A DNA stretch of 14,482 nucleotides from an uncultured Clostridia bacterium (GCA_937934775.1 CALGYL010000244.1:1-14482); one strand, 5' to 3'; counted from the first letter of the stretch, positions 5,808 through 12,651 are shown. Program-made: numbers and translations. The notes: a model not told the origin generated them from the sequence alone.

Positions 5808-6512
5808 CTACGCGCCCAGATATGCCTTGCGGACCTTGTCGTCCTCCATCAGCTGAGCGGCGGTGCCCTCCATCACGATGGCGCCGGTCTCCAGCACGTA
5901 GGCGCGGTCGGACACCGAAAGCGCCATGCGCGCGTTCTGCTCCACCAGGAGGACCGTGATGCCCTGCTCGTGCAGCGAACCGATGATGCGGAAGATCTCC
6001 TTGACCAGGATGGGGGAGAGGCCCATGGAGGGCTCGTCCATCAAAAGGATCTTCGGGTTGGTCATCAGCGCGCGGCCGGTGGCCAGCATCTGCTGCTCAC
6101 CGCCGGAGAGGGTGCCGGCCAGCTGCTTCGCGCGCTCCTTGAGGCGGGGGAAGCTCTTGAACACCATTTCGACGTTCTGTTCGACGCGCGCCTTGTCGCT
6201 GATGGAATAGGCGCCCATCCTGAGGTTTTCCAGCACCGTCATGCGGCTGAACACGTGCCGGCCCTCCGGCACATGGGCGAGCCCCAGGGAAATAATGCGG
6301 TTGGGCTCGACCTTGCGCAGGTCGGTCTTGTCCAGCAGGATTTCGCCGGAGGTGGCCCGGTTCAGGTTTGAGATGGTGCGCAGAATGGTGGTTTTCCCGG
6401 CGCCGTTGGCGCCGATCAGCGACACGATTTCCCCGTCGCCGACAGTCAGCGATACGCCCTTGATGGCGTGGATCGCGCCGTAATGCACGTGCAGGTCTTT
6501 GACGCTCAGCAT
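5808..6512 (-). CDS. livF: Branched-chain amino acid ABC transporter, ATPase LivF
   Basis: 234 residues, standard LivF length. It is one of the two cytoplasmic ATPases that power the LivHM pore. Visible motifs: Walker A GANGAGKTT (34-42), Q-loop region around HVPEGRHVFSRMTVLENL (80-97), signature LSGGEQQ (135-141), Walker B ILLMDEPSMGLSP (155-167). The switch region reads LLVEQNA with Gln192 where most ABC ATPases have His, which is usual for LivF and separates it from LivG. ATG 6512 has AGGAGG just upstream, inside the 11-nt gap after the livG stop, so a longer frame reaching 6707 is not used. It is the last gene of livHMGF, followed by hairpins. Confidence 0.95.
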   Translation of the reverse strand: MLSVKDLHVHYGAIHAIKGVSLTVGDGEIVSLIGANGAGKTTILRTISNLNRATSGEILLDKTDLRKVEPNRIISLGLAHVPEGRHVFSRMTVLENLRMGAYSISDKARVEQNVEMVFKSFPRLKERAKQLAGTLSGGEQQMLATGRALMTNPKILLMDEPSMGLSPILVKEIFRIIGSLHEQGITVLLVEQNARMALSVSDRAYVLETGAIVMEGTAAQLMEDDKVRKAYLGA

Positions 6513-6523
6513 GGCAAATCCTC

Positions 6524-7285
6524 CTACTCGCCCAGGTAGGCCGCGATGACCTTGGGGTTGTGCGCGATCTCCTCGGGCTTCCCTTGGGCGATGACTTCGC
6601 CGTAGTCGATCACGACGATCCGCTCGCAGATATTCATGACGAGGCTCATGTCGTGCTCGATCAAAAGGATCGCGATGTTGAAGCGGCTGCGGATGATGTT
6701 GATGCACTCCAGAAGCTCCGCTGTTTCCGTGGGGTTCATGCCGGCGGCGGGCTCGTCCAGCAGCAGCATTTTCATATCGGTAGCGAGCGCGCGGGCGATC
6801 TCCAACTTGCGCTGCTGGCCGTAGGGCAGGTTTTCCGCCACCCAGTCGGCCTTGCCCTGCAAGTTGAATACTTTGAGAAGGTCCATCGCCTTTTCGCAGA
6901 TGCGGTTTTCCTCGCCATAGTACTTGCCGCTGCGCAGGAACGCGCCGCCCAGGCCGTACTTGACCTTCGGGGTGAAGGAGATCAGCACGTTTTCCAGAAC
7001 CGTCATCTTCTTGAAGAGGCGGATGTTCTGGAATGTGCGGGCGACGCCCGCGGCGACGATCTCATGGGTCTTTTTTCCGTTCAGCTTTTGGCCGTAGAGG
7101 AAAAATTCGCCCTCCGTGGGTTTGTAGACGCCGGTCAGGAGGTTGAACACCGTGGTCTTGCCCGCACCGTTGGGGCCGATCAGCCCCACCAGCTCGCCTT
7201 CGCCGATGTCCACGTTGAAGTGCTGCACGGCCTTGAGACCGCCGAACGCGATGCCCAGGTTGACCGCTTTCAATACGCTCGCCAT
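6524..7285 (-). CDS. livG: Branched-chain amino acid ABC transporter, ATPase LivG
   Basis: 253 residues. Walker A GPNGAGKTT (37-45), VARTFQNIRLFKKMTVLENV with the Q-loop Gln (81-100), signature LPYGQQRKLEIARAL (153-167) in the LivG form, Walker B MLLLDEPAAGMNP (173-185) and switch His211 in LLIEHDMSLVM are all present. The C-terminal tail VIAQGKPEEIAHNPKVIAAYLGE is typical of LivG. It is the second ATPase of the importer and pairs with LivF. ATG 7285 begins one base beyond the livM stop (7287-7289), so translation is probably coupled. The frame is open further upstream to 7378, but that would overlap livM and lacks the family's N-terminus. The motifs show no defect. Confidence 0.95.
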   Translation of the reverse strand: MASVLKAVNLGIAFGGLKAVQHFNVDIGEGELVGLIGPNGAGKTTVFNLLTGVYKPTEGEFFLYGQKLNGKKTHEIVAAGVARTFQNIRLFKKMTVLENVLISFTPKVKYGLGGAFLRSGKYYGEENRICEKAMDLLKVFNLQGKADWVAENLPYGQQRKLEIARALATDMKMLLLDEPAAGMNPTETAELLECINIIRSRFNIAILLIEHDMSLVMNICERIVVIDYGEVIAQGKPEEIAHNPKVIAAYLGE

Positions 7286-7286
7286 G

Positions 7287-8336
7287 TCAGGCACCGCCTT
7301 TCGAAGCCTCGGCGGCTTCCGTCTTTCGCCGCCGTTCAAACAACAGGCGGTACAGCGAGAACTCGTAGCGGCCGGCAAGGCCCGTCGGACGGAAGATCAT
7401 GACCACCACCAGCACCACCGAATAGACCAGCATGCGGTTGTCGCCGAAGGAGCGCAATAGCTCCGGCAGCGCCGTCAAAACCAGCGCCGCGCCGATGGAG
7501 CCGGTCATGGAGCTCATGCCGCCCAATACGACCATGATGACCATTTCGGTAGAGCGCATGAAGCTGAAGTCGTTGGGCTGCAGCGTGCCGGTGCCGCGGT
7601 GGGCGAAGATCGCCCCGGCGACGCCCGCGAAGAACGCCGACAGCGTGAACGTCATGACCTTGTAGAAGGTGTTGTTGATGCCGACGCTCGAGGCCGCGAT
7701 GTCGTCCTCGCGGATGGACATGATCGCGCGCCCGTACTTGGAGCGCAGGAAGCAGTACATCGAAGCGACGCACACCACCATGATCCCAAAGACGATGTAG
7801 AGGTTGTTCATCTTCATGATGCCGATCAGCGCCTGCCCGGCCTGCCCGCTGGAGAGGCCCTTGCCGCCCGCGATGGGCAGGTTCTGGATGAGGACGCGGA
7901 TGATCTCGCCAAAGCCCAGCGTGATGATCGCCAGGTAGTCGCCCCGGAGACGGAGCGCCGGAATGCCCACGAGCAGCCCGAACACCGCCGCCATCAGCGC
8001 GCCCGAGATCAGACCGATCGCAAATAAAAGGACATTGGGCATCGGGGCCATCTGCCCGGCGGCAATGGCGTTCCCCAGCGCCTTTGTGACCAGCGCGGAG
8101 GTGTACGCGCCGATCGCCATGAAGCCCGCGTGGCCCAGCGCCAGCTGCCCTAGCAGGCCCAGTGTCAGGTTGAGCGAGGTGACGACGATGATCGTGAAAC
8201 ACACCTGCAGCATGATCGTGCGGATGTAGCTGTCCACCAGGCTGGAATGATCCAGAAGGACGATCAGCCCAAACACCGCGGCGACGCCCAGAAAGGTGAC
8301 CAGATGCTTGACCCGCTCTTTGGAAGGATTCAGCAT
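7287..8336 (-). CDS. livM: Branched-chain amino acid ABC transporter, permease LivM
   Basis: 349 residues, many hydrophobic segments. The LivM hallmarks are SLNLTLGLLGQLALGHAGFMAIGAYTSALV, ALRLRGDYLAIITLGFGEIIRVLIQNL and RAIMSIREDDIAASSVGINNTFYK. RGDYLAIxTLGFGEIIR is the cytoplasmic coupling loop that contacts the ATPases. It forms the inner-membrane pore with LivH. ATG 8336 has AGGTG six bases upstream. A GTG at 8345, directly after the livH stop, would add three residues and cannot be excluded. The C-terminus ends in a charged cytoplasmic tail (FERRRKTEAAEASKGGA). It is the second gene of livHMGF, nearly touching both neighbours. Confidence 0.94.
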   Translation of the reverse strand: MLNPSKERVKHLVTFLGVAAVFGLIVLLDHSSLVDSYIRTIMLQVCFTIIVVTSLNLTLGLLGQLALGHAGFMAIGAYTSALVTKALGNAIAAGQMAPMPNVLLFAIGLISGALMAAVFGLLVGIPALRLRGDYLAIITLGFGEIIRVLIQNLPIAGGKGLSSGQAGQALIGIMKMNNLYIVFGIMVVCVASMYCFLRSKYGRAIMSIREDDIAASSVGINNTFYKVMTFTLSAFFAGVAGAIFAHRGTGTLQPNDFSFMRSTEMVIMVVLGGMSSMTGSIGAALVLTALPELLRSFGDNRMLVYSVVLVVVMIFRPTGLAGRYEFSLYRLLFERRRKTEAAEASKGGA

Positions 8337-8345
8337 GCGCGTCAC

Positions 8346-9257
8346 CTACACTTTCTCGCCGACATTCTTGCCCAGAATGCCGGTGGGTTTTACCAGTAGC
8401 ACGATGATCAGGATGCCGAACACGATGGCGTCCGAAAACGCCGAGGTGATTACGCCGCCGGTCAAAGTGCCCATGTACGCCTTGGAGAGACTCTCGATGA
8501 TGCCCACCACGATGCCGCCCAGCATCGCGCCGGGGATGATGCCGATGCCGCCCAGAACCGCCGCGACGAAGGCCTTCAGACCCAGCATGTAGCCCATGGT
8601 GGTGGTCACCTGATTGTACTGCGCGCAGTACATGAGGGATGCCACCGCCGCGAGCCCCGCGCCGATGCCAAACGTCAGCGTGATGGTCTTGTTGACGCTC
8701 ACGCCCATCAGGTTCGACGCGTCCTTGTCTTCAGACACCGCCCGCATCGCCTGTCCGGCCTTGGTGTATTTGACAAACAGCGAAAGCCCGACCATCATCA
8801 CCACGCCGATGGCGATGGTGAGCAGCGTGTTGCCGGCGAAGCCGCCGACATTTGGCAGTTTGAAGATCGTGCCCACCTGCTTGGGGGATGCCGTAAACAG
8901 CTTCTGTGCCAGATTCTCCAAAAACAGACTCATCGCGATGGCGGTGATCAGCGAGGACATGTTGGTGCCCCGCTTGCGCACCGGGCTGTAGGCCAGCTTT
9001 TCCACCAGCATGCCGACGATCGCGCACACGACGATCCCCAGGATCACGGCCGTCCAGGCGGGCATGCCCGCAGCCGTCATCAGCGGAATGGTGAACACCA
9101 GCGTGTACCCGCCCACCATGATAAAGTCGCCATGGGCGAAGTTGATCAGCCGGATGATGCCGTACACCATCGTGTAGCCCAGCGCGATCAGCGCGTAGAT
9201 GGAACCCACGCGCAGGCCGTTGATCAGCTGCTGAATGAATAGCGATAGTCCGTCCAT
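8346..9257 (-). CDS. livH: Branched-chain amino acid ABC transporter, permease LivH
   Basis: 303 residues. The N-terminus FIQQLINGLRVGSIYALIALGYTMVYGIIRLINFAHGDFIMVGGY is diagnostic of LivH. The coupling loop GQAMRAVSEDKDASNLMGVSVNKTI and the glycine-rich GLKAFVAAVLGGIGIIPGAMLGGIVVGIIE follow in the usual order. It is the first permease of the importer and pairs with LivM. Start ATG 9257 is chosen because AAAGGGTG precedes it at fitting spacing and the family begins here; a frame open to 9299 would add 14 residues without support. Its own promoter lies at 9321-9349, so livHMGF can be made separately from livJ. Confidence 0.94.
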   Translation of the reverse strand: MDGLSLFIQQLINGLRVGSIYALIALGYTMVYGIIRLINFAHGDFIMVGGYTLVFTIPLMTAAGMPAWTAVILGIVVCAIVGMLVEKLAYSPVRKRGTNMSSLITAIAMSLFLENLAQKLFTASPKQVGTIFKLPNVGGFAGNTLLTIAIGVVMMVGLSLFVKYTKAGQAMRAVSEDKDASNLMGVSVNKTITLTFGIGAGLAAVASLMYCAQYNQVTTTMGYMLGLKAFVAAVLGGIGIIPGAMLGGIVVGIIESLSKAYMGTLTGGVITSAFSDAIVFGILIIVLLVKPTGILGKNVGEKV

Positions 9258-9320
9258 CGAGCGAAACACCCTTTCGTTGACCGGGGAATCCCGGCGCATG
9301 CGCGACAGCCCAAAGTCTTC

Positions 9321-9349
9321 TTATAATAATGAAAGTCATGGCGCGGCAA
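9321..9349 (-). promoter_or_regulatory. Probable promoter of livHMGF
   Basis: Minus strand: TTGCCG (9349-9344), 17-bp spacer, TTATAA (9326-9321). With an 18-bp spacer the -10 would be TATAAG. The predicted start is about 55 nt before the livH ATG. The rest of 9350-9481 contains only small imperfect inverted repeats (CCGGAAA 9403-9409 / TTTCCGG 9437-9443) and no gene. Confidence 0.55.
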
Positions 9350-9481
9350 GTCGCACCATGCGGAACTTACAAACTTCTGTGGGAGGAGGGCGGACCGGCC
9401 GCCCGGAAACCTCGGGGGATTTCAGGTTCATGCGGATTTCCGGCGCTAAAGCCCCGAAGGAGGGAGATTTCAACGCCTGGA

Positions 9482-9512
9482 CACGGGGCGGACGCGGTGT
9501 GTCCGCCCCGTG
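9482..9512 (-). terminator. Hairpin terminating livJ
   Basis: CACGGGGCGGAC (9482-9493) is exactly complementary to GTCCGCCCCGTG (9501-9512) with a 7-nt loop. It lies about 50 nt after the livJ stop on the minus strand. The following sequence (TCCAGGCGTTGAAATC) has no strong U-run, so read-through into livHMGF at a reduced level is possible. Confidence 0.55.
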
Positions 9513-9564
9513 CGATGCGTCCGGCGATTGCGCTGCGCCGTCCGCGGGGCTTTACGCCCTGGAA

Positions 9565-10716
9565 TTAGCCGATGTACTTGTAGAAGGAGGCGGCGCCATC
9601 CTTGTACTGGAGCACGGCGCACTTCTTGGCGGGGGTGCCGGTGGCGTCCAGCGTGAAGGAGCCGGTGACACCCTCAAAGCTCATGCCGGTCATCGCCTTG
9701 ACGATGGCGGCGGTGTCGTCGGAACCGGCGGCGTCGATGGCCTTGGCCAGCATGTAGGCGGAGTCATAGCCCAGCGCGGCCAGCGCGGTCAGGCTCTGGG
9801 CGCCGAACTTGTCGGTGTAGCTCTTCACGAAGTTCTGCACGGTGTCCGACGGATCGTCGGGCGCGTAGTGGTTGGTGAAGTAGCAGTTGTTGTAGAGGGT
9901 CTTGTCCTCGACCATCGTGTTCTGGGTGCCGTCCCAGCCGTCCGCGCCGACGAAGGCGCCGGTGAAGCCGGCCGCGCGGGCCTGCGGTACGATGTAGGGG
10001 CCGATGGAGTCATAGTAGTAGGGGGCGAAGATCAGCTCGGCGCCGGAGGCGACGATGTTGGTCAGCTGCGTGGAGTAGTCGGTGTCGCTGGTGGACGAGG
10101 AGCTCTCGGTCGCGACGATCGTAAGCCCCAGTTCGGGAGCGGCTTTCTTGAAGGCTTCGTACAGGCCGGAAGAGTAGGCGTCGCCCGACGCGTACAGGAT
10201 GGCAACCTTCTTGACGCCCAGGTCGACGGCGATCTTGGCGCCGACTTCGCCCTGATAGGAGTCACGGAAGCAGGCGCGGAACACGGTGGTGGTGCCGTCG
10301 GTGACGGTGTCCGCCGTGGCGGTGGCGGTCAGAAGCAGCATGCCTTCGGAGTTGGCCAGCGTGGCCAGACCCGCCGTCACGCCCGAGGTCACGGAGCCGA
10401 TGATGGCCTTCGCGCCGTCGGCAACCAGCTTGTTGAAGGCGTTGGCGCCTTCGGTGGAATCGCCTTTGTCATCCATGTAGTCGATGACTTCCAGCGGACG
10501 GCCGCCCAGAACGCCGCCCTTGGCGTTGATTTCCTCAATCGCCAGCTTGATGCCGTTGGTGGTGGACTCGCCGTAGGTGGCGAGGGAGCCGGTCATCGGC
10601 GCGATCGCGCCGATTTTGACAGGCTCGCCGGTGGCGGCGGCCAGTGCGGTCGCAGGCATGATCATCAGGCTTGCGATCATCGTGAGGCAGAGCAGTAAGG
10701 ACAGGGTCTTCTTCAT
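9565..10716 (-). CDS. livJ: Branched-chain amino acid ABC transporter, solute-binding protein
   Basis: 383 residues. A signal peptide (MKKTLSLLLCLTMIASLMIMPATALA, cleavage likely after ALA near 26) is followed by the periplasmic-binding fold of the Leu/Ile/Val group: VKIGAIAPMTGSLATYGES, GIKLAIEEINAKGGVLGG, AKAIIGSVTSGVTAGLA, KKVAILYASGDAYSSGL and LTALAALGYDSAYMLAKAI. It captures the amino acid outside the membrane and delivers it to LivHM. There is no lipobox: the only early Cys (10) lies within the hydrophobic core in LLLCLT. A single-membrane cell would therefore release it unless it is held some other way. ATG 10716 has GGGAGG upstream; the frame continues to 10749 without support. It is first in the liv cluster, with a consensus promoter and a structured leader, and separated from livH by a hairpin. 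Confidence 0.93.
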   Translation of the reverse strand: MKKTLSLLLCLTMIASLMIMPATALAAATGEPVKIGAIAPMTGSLATYGESTTNGIKLAIEEINAKGGVLGGRPLEVIDYMDDKGDSTEGANAFNKLVADGAKAIIGSVTSGVTAGLATLANSEGMLLLTATATADTVTDGTTTVFRACFRDSYQGEVGAKIAVDLGVKKVAILYASGDAYSSGLYEAFKKAAPELGLTIVATESSSSTSDTDYSTQLTNIVASGAELIFAPYYYDSIGPYIVPQARAAGFTGAFVGADGWDGTQNTMVEDKTLYNNCYFTNHYAPDDPSDTVQNFVKSYTDKFGAQSLTALAALGYDSAYMLAKAIDAAGSDDTAAIVKAMTGMSFEGVTGSFTLDATGTPAKKCAVLQYKDGAASFYKYIG

Positions 10717-10822
10717 TGGGGTTCCTCCCTTCAATGATCCGGTGAACATCGCCTCGCCTGGGGATTACAAAAAGGGCAATGGTTATCAAGCCATGCGCCC
10801 TGCATGTCAAACCCCATTGCTT
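10717..10822 (-). promoter_or_regulatory. Structured leader of livJ, possible attenuator
   Basis: The minus-strand transcript from about 10822 carries about 106 nt before livJ. GCAATGG (10820-10814) can pair with CCATTGC (10782-10776), with a small ATGC/GCAT hairpin inside the loop; the 3' side runs into CCTTTTTG (T-run 10773-10769), which looks like a terminator. Competing options exist: CAAGC (10823-10819) with GCTTG (10791-10787), and TGGGGTT (10816-10810) with AACCCCA (10723-10717), the bases between the ribosome-binding site and the livJ start. A 24-codon open frame (ATG 10805, TGA 10733-10731) with GGGG six bases upstream ends just before the livJ ribosome-binding site. I do not recognise a known riboswitch or T-box here. 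Confidence 0.4.
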
Positions 10823-10828
10823 GCGATG

Positions 10829-10857
10829 ATTATACTATGCACCCTGGCTTGTGTCAA
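10829..10857 (-). promoter_or_regulatory. Perfect-consensus sigma-A promoter of livJ
   Basis: Minus strand: TTGACA (10857-10852), exactly 17 bp, TATAAT (10834-10829). Both hexamers are full consensus, the strongest promoter in the window. This fits high expression of a binding protein and the need for control in the leader that follows. Confidence 0.85.
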
Positions 10858-11045
10858 TAGATCGTGAATGTTAACTGTCGAAAAGTTGCAGAATGAACGA
10901 AGGAAATGAAAGATGTGCCTTCATTTTCGGATTATTCCTCACTTGTCTGCATCAATATGCCCGTTTTTTGCAAATTTCGGACGGGCGCTTGGGAAATTTT
11001 GACGCGGGAGCCGTCAAGCGCTTCCCGAATCTGTTCAATGCGTGT
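10858..11045 (-). other. Gap after the DUF6179 gene with in-frame open tail and hairpins
   Basis: Reading on in the frame of the DUF6179 gene beyond its TAA (11046-11048), the sequence stays open for 37 codons to a second TAA (10935-10937), starting TRIEQIREALDGSRVKISQ. In the same stretch, TTGACG (10999-11004) pairs with CGTCAA (11012-11017) and is enclosed by GGGAA/TTCCC (10991-11026). GCCCGT (10959-10964) pairs with ACGGGC (10981-10986). No strong U-run follows either hairpin. The stretch may be a lost C-terminus, a terminator region, or both. 10858-10934 shows nothing further. Confidence 0.35.
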
Positions 11046-11936
11046 TTATACAGCGGTGAATACGCCTGCCATGCCCTCCGGCGGAAGCTGCAAAAGCCGC
11101 CCGGCCAGTTCGGCCGCGGCGGCCTGAAGCAGCGCTCCGTCCGCCCCCAGCCGCCGGGAAAGATCATCCGCCGCGGCCGCAAGACGCTTGCGGAATTCCG
11201 AAGCTTCCAGCGTTCGCCGCATGCCCCGGATGTACCCCCGCGCCTCGGCCGGGACGGTCAGCGTCAGCGGATCCCCGCCCGCGAGCGCAAGCCCCAATGC
11301 GTTCGCCGCTACCGGCTCGAACAGATTGACCACCTGCTCCCGGGCGTTGACAAAGCACGCGTTCAGGAGGCGCGTCACGCGCTCAAACGGGAATTTGGAC
11401 AAAAACGCGTTTTCCAGCCGCCATTCGGCCAGATACTGCTCGATATAGACCGCGCCCAGCCCCCGCGCTTCCCGGTACAGCGGGTAATCGATCATGCAGG
11501 GGATGTCGTGGGCGAACAGGTCCGGCCGGTAGGCGCGGAAGAATCCGCCCAGGCTTTCCAGCGTGTCCCGGTAGGCCAGGTTCTCAAACGGCAGGGATTC
11601 CTTCAGCGCCCGCTCGTAAGCCGCCTTCGCCCGCGCAAGCCGCCTGTCCAGCCGGAGCGACCCTTCCAGATACAGGCTTCGGAGCGGACGTGCAGCCAGT
11701 TTTGAAGCCGCCTCCGCTTCGGGAAGCGGTTCCAACGCCAGCGACACCGTAAAGCACAGGGACCTGAGCAGCTCTTCCGCCCGCTCCGTCCGGATTGAGG
11801 AGTCTCCAAGCGACAGGACCTCCGCCTTCCCGGCCAGCATGGCCCACAGTTCGCCCCGGACGCGCGCCTCGTCCACCGCCGTCAGCCAGCCCCCGGCCCG
11901 GGCGCGGTCGATCCACGGGATCAACTCGCCGTTCAT
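11046..11936 (-). CDS. DUF6179 family protein
   Basis: 296 residues, soluble, helical, Ala/Arg/Leu-rich, with no membrane segment or signal peptide. SLGDSSIRTERAEELLRSLCFTVSLAL (42-68) and HDIPCMIDYPLYREARGLGAVYIEQYLAEWRLENAFLSKF (143-182) fit what I recall of DUF6179. The assignment also rests on its position directly after a DUF6323 gene, a pair I know to be adjacent in Clostridia. The function is unknown, and no catalytic motif is evident. ATG 11936 overlaps the DUF6323 stop (ATGA, 11933-11936), and the GGAGGAG of the upstream gene's last codons serves as its ribosome-binding site; a frame open to 12017 is not used. An in-frame open tail follows the stop, so the C-terminus may be truncated here. 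Confidence 0.6.
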   Translation of the reverse strand: MNGELIPWIDRARAGGWLTAVDEARVRGELWAMLAGKAEVLSLGDSSIRTERAEELLRSLCFTVSLALEPLPEAEAASKLAARPLRSLYLEGSLRLDRRLARAKAAYERALKESLPFENLAYRDTLESLGGFFRAYRPDLFAHDIPCMIDYPLYREARGLGAVYIEQYLAEWRLENAFLSKFPFERVTRLLNACFVNAREQVVNLFEPVAANALGLALAGGDPLTLTVPAEARGYIRGMRRTLEASEFRKRLAAAADDLSRRLGADGALLQAAAAELAGRLLQLPPEGMAGVFTAV

Positions 11937-12373
11937 CGCTCCTCCTCCAGGCCGGAAGCGTTCCGGATCAATTCGGAAAACGCGGCCCCGTTCAGGCGCT
12001 CCAGCGAGCCCTGGCATACCCCGTCAAAGTAGCCGCGCATGCAGTCAATCAGGTCCTCGTCCGAGATCAGGCCGTCGGACAGATCCCTGAAGTAATAGAA
12101 GGAATCGATCAACTCGCAGACGATTTCCTCGTAGTCCTCCTTTTGGATAAAAGGCGAATCGCAGAACGCCTCGATCAGCGCCCGGAGGATGCCCCGCCCG
12201 AACTCCACGCGGCCCGAATCCCGGAGCGCCTGAAACCGCCTCTCCGCAATGCGCGCGGCGGCCCCCGCGCTCAGACGGAGGCCGAATCGCTCCGTCAGAT
12301 GGTTGGCCTCCATCAAATCCCGCGCCGTCTGCGCCCGCATCCGGTCCGGTGAAACCAGTGAAAAATCCGCCAT
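11933..12373 (-). CDS. DUF6323 family protein
   Basis: 146 residues. The central block is characteristic: RDSGRVEFGRGILRALIEAF (51-70), CDSPFIQKEDYEEIVCELID (71-90), SFYYFRDLSDGLISDEDLID (91-110) and FDGVCQGSLERL (116-127). I recognise this as DUF6323, a small soluble, acidic, helical protein of unknown function in Clostridia. The N-terminus (about 40 residues) is the variable part. ATG 12373 has AAAGGAGG at good spacing, and a -10 TATAAT lies 30 nt upstream; the frame open to 12553 is rejected because it runs through the promoter. It is first of two genes, with a 4-nt stop/start overlap with DUF6179, so the two products are probably made in fixed ratio and may act together. Confidence 0.72.
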   Translation of the reverse strand: MADFSLVSPDRMRAQTARDLMEANHLTERFGLRLSAGAAARIAERRFQALRDSGRVEFGRGILRALIEAFCDSPFIQKEDYEEIVCELIDSFYYFRDLSDGLISDEDLIDCMRGYFDGVCQGSLERLNGAAFSELIRNASGLEEER

Positions 12374-12403
12374 GAACGCGCGCCTCCTTTTGTCTGTCCG
12401 TCC

Positions 12404-12431
12404 ATTATATCCGGGGCGGCGCGCGGAACAA
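12404..12431 (-). promoter_or_regulatory. Promoter of the DUF6323-DUF6179 operon
   Basis: Minus strand: TTGTTC (12431-12426), 16-bp spacer, TATAAT (12409-12404). The -10 is perfect and the -35 weak. Transcription would start near 12397, with a short leader to ATG 12373. The -35 lies only 3 bp from the -35 of the opposite promoter at 12435. Confidence 0.6.
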
Positions 12432-12434
12432 GCC

Positions 12435-12463
12435 TTGACTTTTCCCCAGCTTTGTGGTATGAT
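12435..12463 (+). promoter_or_regulatory. Sigma-A type promoter, divergent, of a short transcript
   Basis: TTGACT (12435-12440), 17-bp spacer, TATGAT (12458-12463), followed by ATAG. Transcription would start near 12470. The next gene on this strand has its own promoter 160 bp further on, and a terminator intervenes at 12498-12523. Confidence 0.65.
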
Positions 12464-12469
12464 ATAGAC

Positions 12470-12523
12470 GTTTAGAAGCATGCTTTTCCGAAGTTTAACA
12501 AGGAAGCGCGCTTTGTTTTTTTT
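12470..12523 (+). ncRNA. Putative small RNA of about 54 nt
   Basis: The segment is bounded by the promoter at 12435-12463 and an intrinsic terminator: ACAAGG (12498-12503) pairs with CTTTGT (12511-12516, one G-U pair) and is followed by eight Ts (12516-12523). The 5' part holds the perfect palindrome AAGCATGCTT (12476-12485). No open frame with a ribosome-binding site fits inside. It could alternatively be a transcription attenuator of the gene at 12703, if the downstream promoter is weak. It matches no known RNA family that I recognise. Confidence 0.4.
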
Positions 12524-12555
12524 ACCGCCGGGGGGCGAATTGACCATATTCATGC

Positions 12556-12602
12556 CGGTTTTATAGGCATTTTACGATGAACCCCGACGCGCCGTAAAAC
12601 CG
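12556..12602. repeat. Competing inverted repeats upstream of the binding-protein promoter
   Basis: CGGTTTTA (12556-12563) is complementary to TAAAACCG (12595-12602), while TTTTACG (12570-12576) is complementary to CGTAAAA (12593-12599). Both use the same right arm, so only one can form. It ends 21 bp before the -35 at 12623, a position suited to an activator or repressor site. Confidence 0.4.
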
Positions 12603-12622
12603 AATGCGAATCGCTGGGGGGA

Positions 12623-12651
12623 TTGCAAACGTACGGATTCGCCGGTATAAT
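12623..12651 (+). promoter_or_regulatory. Promoter of the family 5 binding-protein gene
   Basis: TTGCAA (12623-12628), 17-bp spacer, TATAAT (12646-12651). The predicted start near 12658 leaves a leader of about 45 nt with GGGAGGAG (12688-12695) before ATG 12703. Confidence 0.7.

Noticed and set aside
9235..10698. 487-codon open frame on the + strand
   Set aside because: It lies antisense to livJ and runs through the livJ terminator and livH promoter; low-complexity Gly/Val/Arg translation, no ribosome-binding site.
10535..10810. TTG-started leader frame rich in Leu/Ile/Val codons before livJ
   Set aside because: The residue pattern is tempting for attenuation, but the start has poor ribosome-binding spacing (GGGG 2 nt away) and the frame runs on inside livJ instead of stopping.
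10717..10822. T-box or known amino-acid riboswitch before livJ
   Set aside because: The leader is too short for a T-box and lacks the conserved T-box sequence; no known riboswitch core was recognised.
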